Source: Paracidovorax anthurii
Lineage (GTDB): Bacteria; Pseudomonadota; Gammaproteobacteria; Burkholderiales; Burkholderiaceae_C
NCBI RefSeq assembly: GCF_003269065.1
Contig: NZ_QLTA01000033.1
Span: forward strand, 1-62,864
Length of the DNA stretch: 62,864 bases
Direction: 5' to 3'
Shown: piece by piece, positions 1-7,400 of the stretch
Layout: each line of letters starts with the position of its first letter
Numbering within the stretch: the first letter of the stretch is position 1
The notes under the pieces: generated by a model
Seen by the model: the letters and a program-made list of their open reading frames with translations, nothing else
The model's database searches: none
Told to the model about the DNA's origin: nothing
Program-made: the position numbers and the translations under genes

Positions 1-254
1 CGGAAGGCGGGCACGTCGTGCAATGCTTCTTCCATGGCCGGGTCGCTGAGCTTGAACCACTGTTGCATGAAGTGGATGCGCAGCAGCGTCTGCACCGCAA
101 AGGGCTGCTGGCCACGGCGGCCACTCTCGGGCGCGTGGGGCTCGATCAGCGAAACCAGCTCGCCCCAGGGAACCACCAGTTCCATCGCATCAAGGAACTC
201 GCGCTTGCGGGTCCGCTTGATGGTGTTGCCCAGGCCCAGGCTGCTTTGCTTCAT
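1..254 (-). CDS. IS5-family transposase, N-terminal part
   Basis: The minus strand encodes about 84 residues starting MKQSSLGLGNTIKRTRKREF and running off the window edge. The segment with ELVSLIEPHAP, GRRGQQPF and LLRIHFMQQWFKLSDPAMEEAL is the conserved N-terminal (DUF772-like) region of IS5-group transposases, which cut and paste the element. The DDE catalytic domain would lie outside the window, so activity cannot be judged. The start at 254 is the only ATG before the conserved block. Confidence 0.85.
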   Translation of the reverse strand, partial: MKQSSLGLGNTIKRTRKREFLDAMELVVPWGELVSLIEPHAPESGRRGQQPFAVQTLLRIHFMQQWFKLSDPAMEEALHDVPAF

Positions 255-336
255 GCGCGTATTGTCTCGGCTTCAGGATTGCGCACGCACATCCCGATGG
301 GATTCGTGCAGAGAATCCCTAACCCTACACGTTTTT
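1..336 (-). mobile_element. IS5-family insertion sequence, 5' part only (cut by window edge)
   Basis: The left edge holds the 5' part of an IS5-type element: the transposase start plus about 80 bp of leader. The inner boundary is estimated, not proven. Reading on the minus strand, the phage gpD coding sequence stops matching its expected ending after ...LEL near position 336, so the IS end is placed there. I did not find a convincing target-site duplication because the other end lies outside the window. Confidence 0.6.
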
Positions 337-546
337 TCAATTCCAGGCGTGTGGTCAGCCCGCTATCGCCTAGGGTGTGCGTCAGCTTCACCACCAGCCA
401 GTCGGTGGCGTCGATCACGTCTTTGAACCCGCGCAGCGTCACCGGCGCACGAGGCACAAGGTCGGGCCGCCCCAGGGCCAGCGTCAGCTCCATGGTGGCT
501 TTGCCCCGCTCGATGCGCCCGCGCTCGGCACGCGCGGCGGCCATGG
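337..546 (-). pseudogene. phage late control protein D (P2 gpD-like), C-terminal fragment
   Basis: About 70 residues on the minus strand (AERGRIERGKATMELTLALG, then GRPDLVPRAPVTLRGF and TDWLVVKLTHTLGDSGLTTR) match the C-terminal end of P2-type late control D, a tail spike/hub protein of contractile-tail phages. The fragment is bounded upstream by the left end of an IS3 element at 547 and downstream by the IS5 end near 336. The sequence beyond the right end of the IS3 element (1892 onward) does not continue gpD, so more than a simple insertion happened. It is a remnant of a P2-like prophage. Confidence 0.75.
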
Positions 547-788
547 TGAATCGCCCCGGCTTTGCTAGACACCTTCGAGCCTCAAACCTGAGGCTGAGGC
601 CCAATAGGAGGTGCCATGACAAGCAAACAGCCCTACCCCGAAGAATTCAAGATCGAAGCGGTCAAGCAGATCACGGAGCGAGGCCACTGGGTGGCCGACG
701 TCTCGGCCCGGATCGGCGTCAGCCAGCACAGCTTGTACAAGTGGATCAAGGTCTATGCAGAGCCTGTACCTGAGCGACGGACGTAAGA

Positions 789-888
789 GGGAACCTCTCA
801 AAACCTCCGAATTTGCAAGTTTGAGCGCCGTAACTTGTTGATTTATATGGGCGCTGCGTAACTGGGATCGGGGTTTTGAGAGGTTCCC
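789..888. repeat. 100-bp inverted-repeat MITE-like insertion with 4-bp duplication
   Basis: The ends are perfect 16-17 bp inverted repeats (GGGAACCTCTCAAAACC inward from 789, and its complement ending at 888). AAGA lies immediately on both sides (785-788 and 889-892) and is the probable target duplication. There is no room for a transposase. A 4-bp duplication and G-rich ends fit an IS5-type non-autonomous element, but the parent element was not identified. Confidence 0.8.
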
Positions 889-961
889 AAGAGTCTCAGA
901 CCGAGGAGTTGCGGCGCTTGAAGGCCGAGCTCAGGCGCGTGACCGAGGAGCGCGACATCCT

Positions 962-968
962 AAAAAAG
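962..968 (+). other. A6G slippery heptamer for -1 frameshifting
   Basis: AAAAAAG lies in orfA shortly before its stop. orfB is in the -1 frame relative to orfA, as in IS3 elements that make an OrfAB transposase by programmed frameshift. In this copy the site is useless because orfA is broken upstream. Confidence 0.7.
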
Positions 969-997
969 GCCGCAGCGTACTTCGCCAAGTAGTCCGG

Positions 998-1873
998 GTG
1001 AGGTACGCGTTCATCGAGCAGCACGAGCAGGCATACAGCGTGCGACGCATGTGCCAAATGATGCAGATTCACCCCAGCGGCTACTACGCATGGAAGGCTC
1101 AGCCGCTGAGCCCGAGGGCCAAGGACGACCAGAGGCTGATGGGCTTGCTCAAACAGGCATGGCTGGGGAGCGGCGGCGTATACGGCTACCGCAAGCTGAC
1201 GCTGGACATGCGGAACTTGGGCGAGCCTTGCGGTAAGTACCGAGTGGCGCACTTGCTCAAGAGCGAAGGCCTGCGCTCCCAGACGGGCTACAGCCGAAAA
1301 CCCGGCGTGCGAGGCGGCAAGCTTGGCGTGGTTGCGCTGAACCACCTGCAGCGCCAGTTCACTGCGGCACAGCCCAACCAGTCGTGGGTCGCCGACATTA
1401 CCTATATCCGGACGCACGAAGGCTGGCTCTACTTGGCGGTCGTGGTCGACCTGTTCTCCAGACAGGTGGTGGGATGGTCGATGGGCAACCGCATCGATAC
1501 CGGTCTGGTCCTGGACGCGCTACTGATGGCCCTGTGGCGTCGCCAGCCGCAAGCCCCCGTGCTGGTGCACTCCGATCAGGGCTGCCAATTCACCGGCCAC
1601 GAATGGCAGGCCTTTCTGCGCGAGCACAACTTGGTCAGCAGCATGAGCCGGTGCGGCAACTGCCACGACAACGCCGTGACCGAGAGCTTCTTCCAACTGC
1701 TCAAGCGCGAACGCATTCGTCGCCGCATCTACACGACCCGAGACGAAGCTCGTTCGTTCGTCTTCAACTACATCGAAATGTTCTATAACCCCCAACGCCG
1801 ACACTCATCGACGGGCGGCCTCTTACCGGTTGAGTTCGAACACCAATATTCCCAACGGCTCAGGAGTGTCTAG
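998..1873 (+). CDS. IS3-group transposase OrfB (integrase core)
   Basis: About 291 residues with an HTH_21 segment (HPSGYYAWKAQPLSPRAKDD) followed by an rve integrase core. The DDE residues are visible: Asp in WVADITYIR, Asp in VHSDQGCQF and Glu in DNAVTESFFQLLK. The C-terminus FYNPQRRHSSTGGLLPVEFE is typical. The GTG at 998 is a nominal start, as this part is normally expressed as an OrfAB fusion. The stop lies within the right terminal repeat. The catalytic core is intact but OrfA is not. Confidence 0.85.
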   Translation: MRYAFIEQHEQAYSVRRMCQMMQIHPSGYYAWKAQPLSPRAKDDQRLMGLLKQAWLGSGGVYGYRKLTLDMRNLGEPCGKYRVAHLLKSEGLRSQTGYSRKPGVRGGKLGVVALNHLQRQFTAAQPNQSWVADITYIRTHEGWLYLAVVVDLFSRQVVGWSMGNRIDTGLVLDALLMALWRRQPQAPVLVHSDQGCQFTGHEWQAFLREHNLVSSMSRCGNCHDNAVTESFFQLLKRERIRRRIYTTRDEARSFVFNYIEMFYNPQRRHSSTGGLLPVEFEHQYSQRLRSV

Positions 1874-1891
1874 AAAAGACGCGGCGATTCA

Positions 1892-2007
1892 CTCCTGCTT
1901 CAAGTGAGATCAAAGTGAGATCAGCCAAACCCAGCATTCATGCGGTTGTAGTACTGATCTCACGCAAAAACACGGTTAGCGAAGAAGCGGGTTGCGACGG
2001 TGTGAGA
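1892..2007. other. 116-bp segment between two IS elements, with an inverted repeat
   Basis: No gene is visible. GTGAGATCAG at 1915-1924 is matched by its complement CTGATCTCAC at 1954-1963, and a partial third copy (GTGAGATCA) precedes them at 1904. The segment is probably the relic of another element end or a short piece of the original island. Confidence 0.4.
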
Positions 2008-2066
2008 TAGCCCCCTGAAACCCCGGCCCCGTCCTATCGCTTATCTTTGAAGATAGGAGTAGGACT

Positions 2067-2457
2067 GTGAGTACGACCAGGCATACGGACACTGTTGAAG
2101 TCATCTTGAAAGACCAGCGCCGCAGGCGCTGGTCTCCTGCGGAGAAAGCCGCGTTGGTGCGGCGCACTTACGAGCCGGGCATGAGCGTCGCTGGTGGCGC
2201 GCCAGGAAGGCGTCGCTGCCAGCTTGCTGTTCCAGTGGAGAAAGCTCAATCGCCAAGGCGCCCTGACGGCCGTCAGTGCCGGCGAAGCCGTGGTGCCCGC
2301 ATCGGAGCTGGCCGCAGCCCGCGCCGAGATCGCCAAGCTGCAGAGGGTGCTGGGCAAGAAGACGTTGGAGAATGAAATTCTCAAGGAAGCCGTGGAGTAC
2401 GCTGCCGAAAAAAAGTGGATTGCGCGCTCGCCCTTGTTGCCCGGAGACGACCAATGA
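2067..2457 (+). pseudogene. IS2-group transposase OrfA, frameshifted
   Basis: The GTG-started ORF (STTRHTDTVEVILKDQRRRR, then [20 protein letters not shown]) matches an IS2-type OrfA helix-turn-helix. The continuation [18 protein letters not shown], then [18 protein letters not shown], lies in the +1 frame. The break is at about 2190, where the expected V-S-L-V-A-R reads as if two bases were lost. The C-terminal half ends at 2457, overlapping the orfB start by ATGA. Confidence 0.75.
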
Positions 2458-3359
2458 AGACGGTCTGCCGGGCGTTGGGCGTGGCGCGCTCGCATGTGCA
2501 TCAGCTGCATCACCGCAGCGAGGACTGGCGCGATGGCCGCAAGGGGCGCACGCCAGCGGGCGATGCGCAGTTGCTGGCCGAGATCCGCCAGCAGATCACC
2601 GATCTGCCCAGCTACGGGTATCGACGCGCCTGCGCCCTGGTCAACCGCCAGCGCAGCGCGCAAACAGGCACACAAGGCAGCACACGGGTCAATCCCAAGC
2701 GTGCCTACCGCGTGATGGCCCAGGCCGGACTGCTGCTGCCCAAGACACCCCGACGGCGCCAGTCCAGCCGAAGGCACGAGGGCACCGTGGCGGTGGGGTG
2801 CAGCGATCTGCGCTGGTGCTCCGATGGGCTGGAGATCAGGTGCGACTCGGGGCAGACGGTGACGACCACGTTCGCCAAGGATTGCTGCGACCGCGAAGTG
2901 ATCGCCTGGCGAGCCTGGGAGGGCAAAGGCTTGCCCGGTGAGCCGGTGCGCGAGATGCTGATCGAGGCGGTGGAGAAGCGCTTTGACTCGGTGGAGGCAG
3001 TGCCTGCCGACCACTGGCTGGAGTTCCTCAGTGACAACGGCAGCGCCTATATCGCGGCCGAGACGCGAGGGGTGGCCCGCTCACTGGGCCTCAAGCCGAT
3101 CAACACGCCGGTGTGCAGTCCGCAGAGCAACGGCATGGCCGAGAGCTTCGTCAACGCGTTCAAGCGCGACTACGTGGCTCGCATGGACCTGAGCGATGCG
3201 GCCTCCGTGCTGGCGCAACTACCGGCGGCCTTCGAGCACTTCAACGAGGTGCATCCGCACTCGTCGTTGAAAATGCGTTCACCCAGAGAGTTCCGGCGGC
3301 ATCAGGCCGCCCAGGCACGCCGCTCAACCGTCAAGGACGCGTCGTTACGTTGCGAATAG
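2454..3359 (+). CDS. IS2-group transposase OrfB
   Basis: 301 residues from the ATG that overlaps the orfA stop (ATGA). The integrase core has the IS2-type triad: Asp in [11 protein letters not shown], Asp in [11 protein letters not shown] and Glu in [15 protein letters not shown]. The C-terminal [19 protein letters not shown] is characteristic. Catalytic residues are intact and length is normal. Because orfA is frameshifted, the full transposase cannot be made from this copy. Confidence 0.85.
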   Translation: MKTVCRALGVARSHVHQLHHRSEDWRDGRKGRTPAGDAQLLAEIRQQITDLPSYGYRRACALVNRQRSAQTGTQGSTRVNPKRAYRVMAQAGLLLPKTPRRRQSSRRHEGTVAVGCSDLRWCSDGLEIRCDSGQTVTTTFAKDCCDREVIAWRAWEGKGLPGEPVREMLIEAVEKRFDSVEAVPADHWLEFLSDNGSAYIAAETRGVARSLGLKPINTPVCSPQSNGMAESFVNAFKRDYVARMDLSDAASVLAQLPAAFEHFNEVHPHSSLKMRSPREFRRHQAAQARRSTVKDASLRCE

Positions 3360-3384
3360 GACGGGTCCGGGAATACGGGGGCAA

Positions 3385-3684
3385 GGTCAGGTGAATTGCA
3401 GATGCCCATAAATGTGCATCCCTGGTGCGATGAGGTGAGACCAGGGGCTATCAAAAACCTGGGGCGATTGCGGACCAAGACCGGCCGCTTCTAGCCGCTC
3501 GCAACGCCGGGAAAAATGAGGGAGGGCCGAAGTCTGGGAGCCGCAAGGCGGAAACCGACCGCTTCCCCCCATTTTTGTACGCGCAAGTAGGGGTGGGGGC
3601 GCTGCAGATGTACCCCCACATACCCCTGGATTCCGGCGCACTTCGGCGCATATCTATGCACTGTTCGGAACTGCCCACTACAGG
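3385..3684. other. 300-bp stretch without recognisable gene (tRNA downstream region)
   Basis: This lies between the IS2-type element and the tRNA-Arg terminator. Short ORFs exist on the minus strand (3451-3678 for example) but resemble nothing I recognise and have no ribosome binding site. A 7-bp stem (CCCTGGT at 3420 paired with ACCAGGG at 3441) is present. I looked for a repeat of the tRNA 3' end that would mark an attachment site and for an integrase gene, and saw neither. Confidence 0.4.
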
Positions 3685-3710
3685 GGAAAAGAAAAAGACC
3701 GCACGTCTTT
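3685..3710 (-). terminator. Rho-independent terminator of tRNA-Arg
   Basis: On the minus strand, just 3' of the tRNA, AAAGAC (3710-3705) pairs with GTCTTT (3699-3694) across a 5-nt loop and is followed by a T-rich run with one C. Position and orientation fit transcription termination of the tRNA. Confidence 0.7.
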
Positions 3711-3731
3711 GGAACGATACGGCCTTCGGTG

Positions 3732-3806
3732 TGGTCCCCTCGACAGGAATCGAACCTGTATCTAGCGCTTAGGAGGCACTCGTTCTATCCATTGAACTAC
3801 GAGGAG
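3732..3806 (-). tRNA. tRNA-Arg (anticodon CCT)
   Basis: The 75-nt minus-strand sequence folds as a cloverleaf. The acceptor CTCCTCG pairs with CGAGGGG before discriminator A and an encoded CCA. The D stem is GTTC/GAAC. The anticodon stem AGTGC/GCGCT encloses loop CTCCTAA, giving anticodon CCT (reads AGG). The T arm contains GGTTCGATTCC. It borders IS and phage debris, a common insertion point for integrative elements. Confidence 0.93.
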
Positions 3807-3901
3807 AAGAGGGCGGATTGTAAGGCCCGCGCGCGGGTGTCCCGGCGCGGCGGGGCCGCCCCGGGGTGACCCGGACGGTTCCGGGGATATGGGGATGGTG
3901 A

Positions 3902-3917
3902 CTGTTTGGATATACAG
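3902..3917 (+). promoter_or_regulatory. LexA (SOS) box
   Basis: CTGT, eight bases (TTGGATAT), then ACAG matches the CTGT-N8-ACAG operator exactly, with the TATAC core typical of proteobacterial LexA sites. It ends 13 bp before the preferred start of the following small membrane protein, where bound LexA would block transcription. Confidence 0.7.
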
Positions 3918-3930
3918 TATGCTCATCCCT

Positions 3931-4221
3931 ATGTCCTTCGATCAGATCGCCATTGCCCTCTTCGGTGCCCTTGCCGTCTGGCTGTCGCAGGCCCGCGCGG
4001 CGCGGTGGCGGCGGTGGGCCTGCGTGTTCGGGCTGCTGGGGCAGCCGTTCTGGTTCTGGGCCAGCTGGCGCACGGGGCAGTGGGGGGTGTTCGCGGTGTC
4101 GGGGCTGTATGCGCTGGCGTGGCTGCGCGGCGTGTGGGTGCACTGGCTGGCGCCCCGGGCGGCGCTGGAGGTGTCGCCGGCGGTGGGCACCATCCAGCTC
4201 GCGCCGGGGCCGCGGCGCTGA
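3931..4221 (+). CDS. small SOS-box-associated membrane protein (hypothetical)
   Basis: 96 residues (MSFDQIAIALFGALAVWLSQ at the N-terminus) with two or three hydrophobic segments: about 5-19, 30-48 (FGLLGQPFWFWASW) and 50-68, then a short polar tail. Proteins of this look are common in phages and islands of this group, a recollection not checked here. I chose ATG 3931 because the upstream ATGs at 3889 and 3919 lie before or at the edge of the SOS box. The gene sits between tRNA-Arg and the tam operon. Function is unknown; SOS-linked control suggests a stress or phage role. Confidence 0.6.
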   Translation: MSFDQIAIALFGALAVWLSQARAARWRRWACVFGLLGQPFWFWASWRTGQWGVFAVSGLYALAWLRGVWVHWLAPRAALEVSPAVGTIQLAPGPRR

Positions 4222-4328
4222 GATGGCTTCGCCATCAAAAAGATCACTGCGTTGCTTCGCCTTGGCCTGTGCTGCGGCACTGTCTGCAGCTTCGCGCCTG
4301 GTTCTCTCTTGGATGGCAAACCCTGAGA
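4222..4328. repeat. dispersed ~105-bp repeat, copy A
   Basis: The sequence begins directly after the TGA of the 96-aa gene. It is a near-copy of 37990-38095: both share GGCTTCGC, ATCAAAAAGAT, GCGTTGCTTCGC, a GCACTGTCTGCAGCTTCGCG block and GTTCTCTCTT in the same order. Its outer parts are complementary (GATGGC...GCCATC-like ends). No ORF of its own is credible. Confidence 0.7.
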
Positions 4329-4343
4329 TCGTGAACACGTTCT
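4329..4343. repeat. solo copy of the GAACACGTTC palindromic element end
   Basis: TCGTGAACACGTTCT is identical to the sequence at 32604-32618 and matches the terminal GAACACGTTC of the 268-bp element at 53944-54211. Only one end is present here, between the copy-A repeat and the tamB 3' region. Confidence 0.55.
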
Positions 4344-4349
4344 GAGAGG

Positions 4350-4371
4350 CCGCCCCGCCCCGGCGGGGCGG
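4350..4371. terminator. GC-rich hairpin downstream of tamB
   Basis: CCGCCCCGCC (4350-4359) and GGCGGGGCGG (4362-4371) form a perfect 10-bp stem. It lies 65 bp beyond the tamB stop and also follows the plus-strand 96-aa gene. There is no T run, so it is a possible rather than classical terminator. A second palindrome, TTGCTA...TAGCAA, lies at 4381-4401. Confidence 0.4.
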
Positions 4372-4435
4372 TGGTGTCGGTTGCTATTCTTTATGTAGCA
4401 ATCCATGCAGCGTTTTCGGCGACATGGAGGCCTTT

Positions 4436-7400
4436 TCACTCATAACGAAGGGTGTAGATGAGGTCCACCGCGCTCTGCACGCCCGTCTGGCCGCGCAGGG
4501 TGAGCCGCTGGGTGAGGTCGTAGAAGATGTAGAGCGTGCCGAGGGCACCCGAGAGGCTGCGCTCGTAGGTCACGTAGAGGTCCTTGGAGAGCCGCTTGCC
4601 GAAGGTGAGGGCCGCGCCGGCGGCGTCCTCGCCCGTGGAGCTGGTGCCGCTGCTCGATCGCGGGCCCCGGAAGCCGATCTCGTCGAGCCCCAGGCGGTTG
4701 GCGAAGTTGCCCGCGCCGCCGTTGCCGCCGCCTCCGCCGAGCAGGGCGAGCGCGGCCTGCTGCAGCAGGGCCGCCTCGGCGCCGCCGGAGGCCGCGCTGC
4801 GGCCCAGCACCACCCAGGAGAGTTTCTCGGCGTCGGGCAGTTCGGGGTCGGAGTAGAGCGCCACGCGCGGCGCCTTGGCCGTGCCCGTGACCTGCACGCC
4901 CGCGCGCACGCTGATATTGGGGCGGATGGCCAGCACGTCCAGCGCGGGGTTGTCGTAGGGGCCGTTGAAGCGCGCGAGGCCGGTCTCCACGTTGAGCGAC
5001 TGGCCCCAGGCGCGGTAGCGGCCTTCCACGGTGCGCACCTCGCCGGTGATGCGCGGCGGGCCGCCCAGCGTGGCGGCGCCCCGGATTTCGAGCTGGCCCG
5101 CGAGGCGCGTGGTGATGCCGTGGCCCTGCAGCGCGAAGTCGTCGCCCAGGTCGAGGGTGAGCGCGATGTCGGGCGGGCGCGCGGCCTCGACGCGGCCGGC
5201 CTGGGCACCGGCGCGTTCCGCGGCCCGGGCGTCCTCGCGGTCCTTGGCGGCCGAGCGCACGACCACGTCGCTGCCCAGGCTGGGCGCGCCGGCCTCGGCC
5301 AGGATGATGGTGGCGCGGTCGGTGGTGAGCTTGCCGCGCAGCGAGAGCTGGCCCTGGCGCAGTTGCGCCCGCACCTGGCCCGAGACGCTCACCTGCCGGT
5401 CGGCGCGCACCAGCACCTGCAGCGCGCGCGCCTCGGCGCTGAAATCCATGGCGATGCCCGAGCTAGAGCCCGTGGCCGCGCCGCCCTGGCCCAGCCCGGC
5501 CCACGAGACGCTGCCCGTGCCCGAGAGCGTGCCGCCGTCCTTGGGCGCGGCGGTGCGGTTGCCGCTGAAGCCGGCGATGCGCGCGCTGCTGCCGGCGCCG
5601 CCGTTCACGCGGAATTCGGTCACGTCGAGCCGGTCGCCGCGCAGGGCGGCGCGCAGGCGGCCGTTCTGCAGGTCCACGCCGTCCAGCAGCGAGCGCACCG
5701 CGAGCCGGTCGGCCGCGAGCGTGCCGCTCCAGCGCGGCGCGGCGCGGCTGCCCGAGAGGGCGACGTCGGCGTCGAGCATGCCCTGCACGCGCCAGCCCGG
5801 CGGCGCGAGGGCGGACCACACGCCGATGTCGGGCAGGCGCGCGCGCGCCGTGGCCGAGACGGGCGCGTCGGCGGGCCATTGCCAGCCGCCGTCGGCCCGG
5901 CCCAGGCGGGTGGCGGCCTCGGCCTGGATCTGCCCGGCGCGCTCGCTGTCCCAGCGCAGGCGCGCGCGCACGTCCTCGCCCTCGGCCTGCAGTTGCAGCT
6001 CGGCGGCGCGCACGCCGGCGGGCGTGCCGGGGCCTTCGCGCGTGTCCGTGGCGGTGGTGGCCGCCGCCGCGCGGGCGGCGAGTCCGGCCCCCGCGCCCGT
6101 TCCCGTGCTGGGGCCGCTGCTGCGCACCACGGTGGCGGTGGGCGCGGCGCCGGTCAGCAGGCGGAGGTCGCCGGCGGTGCGGCGCAGGCTGGCGCTGGCG
6201 CGCAGGGTGTCGCCCGCGTCCACGTCCCAGTCGCCGTCGAAGACGAGGTCGCCCTGCATCCCCAGGCGGGCGAGGGCGTCGCTGCCCTGGGCCACGGCCT
6301 CGGCCCAGGCCATGGGCAGCCCCTGGAGCTGGCCGCGCGTGCGCAGCTGCAGGCCGCCGGCCGGCGTGCGCACGAAGCGCACGGGCTCCCAGCGCAGGGC
6401 CACCGCGCCGGGCGCGGGGCCGGTGACGCGCGCCTGCCCGCCCGAGGTCTCCACCCGCAGCGCGGGCGCGGTGTCCGCCGCCACGGTGAGCGGCTGCGCG
6501 AACTGCACGGTCCAGGGGCCGGGCCGCTGCCCGTCGCGGGCCTGCACGCGCAGCTCGTCGATCTGCGCGTTCCACCGGCCCGGCGCGGGCGCGCCGGCGG
6601 TGCCGCGCAGGTGCAGGTCGAGGCGGCGCTCGTCCAGCCGGGCCTCGCCGTCGAGCGCCAGCGTGGACCGGGGCACGGAGCCCGACAGCTCGGCGCGCAC
6701 GGCCGTGAGCCGCACGGTGGCGGGGCCCGCGCCGGTGCCCGGCCGGGGGGGCAGGGCGACTTCCCAGCGCGGCGTGGCGAACTGCGCCTGCCAGTCGAAG
6801 GGGCCGGGCGCGGTGGCCGCCGCGCCGGCGGGGCGCGCCACGAGGCCCGCGGCCTGCAGTTGCCCCTGCAGGGACTGCCAGCCGCCGTTCCAGCGCCCGG
6901 CGAGCCGGGCCTCGCCCTGCAGCGCCGCGCCACCCAGCGCGGTGCGCAGGCCGGGGACGGACTCGATCCACTGCTGCACGCGCCGGGCGTCGGCCACGCG
7001 CAGCTCCAGCGTGCCGGCACCCGCGCGCGGGGCGATGCGGCCGTCCGCCTGCGCGGTGGCGCCGGGCAGCGTGGCCTGCAACTGGCCCTGCGCCGAGCGC
7101 GCGGCCGTGTCGATGCGCAGCTGCCGCGCGCGGGCCTGCGCCTGCAGCGCGTCGATCTGCAGCTGGGCCAGGGCGAGCACGCCGCCCTGCCACGTGCCTT
7201 CGGCCGCGATGCGGTCGATGCGCGGCGCCGCGCTGGCGGTGGAGGCGCCGGCGGCCCGGGCGGGGCGCGGGGAGCCCGTGGCGCCCGCGTGGATGTCGGC
7301 CGAGAACTGCACCACGGGCGGCGCGGCGGCGCCGGCCTCGGCGCCTGGGCTGCGCGCGCGGGCGCGGCCGGCCAGGGGCGCGGGGTCGAGGGTGCTCAGC

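Larger units (their letters stand above)
616..992 (+). pseudogene. IS3-group transposase OrfA, interrupted by a 100-bp insertion
   Basis: The ORF starts MTSKQPYPEEFKIEAVKQIT with the helix-turn-helix typical of IS3 OrfA (SLYKWIKVY). It meets a stop at 784-786, directly before a 100-bp inverted-repeat insertion (789-888). After the insertion the reading resumes with ESQTEELRRLKAELRRVTEE (leucine-zipper region) and ends at TAG 990-992. The insert plus 4-bp duplication adds 104 bp and shifts the frame, so no intact OrfA or OrfAB fusion can be made from this copy. Confidence 0.8.
547..1891 (+). mobile_element. IS3-family (IS3-group) element, carrying a nested 100-bp insertion
   Basis: The ends are imperfect inverted repeats: TGAATCGCCCCGGCTTTGC at 547 and, read inward from 1891, TGAATCGCCGCGTCTTTTC, both followed by CTAGACAC. 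The terminal TG/CA fits IS3 elements. Without the nested insert plus one 4-bp duplication the element would be about 1241 bp, normal for the group. It has overlapping orfA and orfB with an A6G slippery site. No matching direct repeat flanks it (TGG versus CTC), which suggests rearrangement after insertion. Confidence 0.85.
2008..3384 (+). mobile_element. IS3-family (IS2-group) element
   Basis: The outer inverted repeats are imperfect: inward from 2008, a GCCCCCTGAAACCCCGGC stretch then CCCGTCCTAT; inward from 3384, a GCCCCCGTATTCCCGGAC stretch then CCCGTCCTAT. At about 1.38 kb with overlapping orfA and orfB it has normal IS2-group architecture. The flanks show no clear 5-bp duplication. orfA carries a frameshift, so the copy is probably immobile unless complemented. 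Confidence 0.8.

Noticed and set aside
3451-3678. 75-codon minus-strand ORF next to tRNA-Arg, considered as an integrase start
   Set aside because: No integrase motif, no ribosome site and no continuation.
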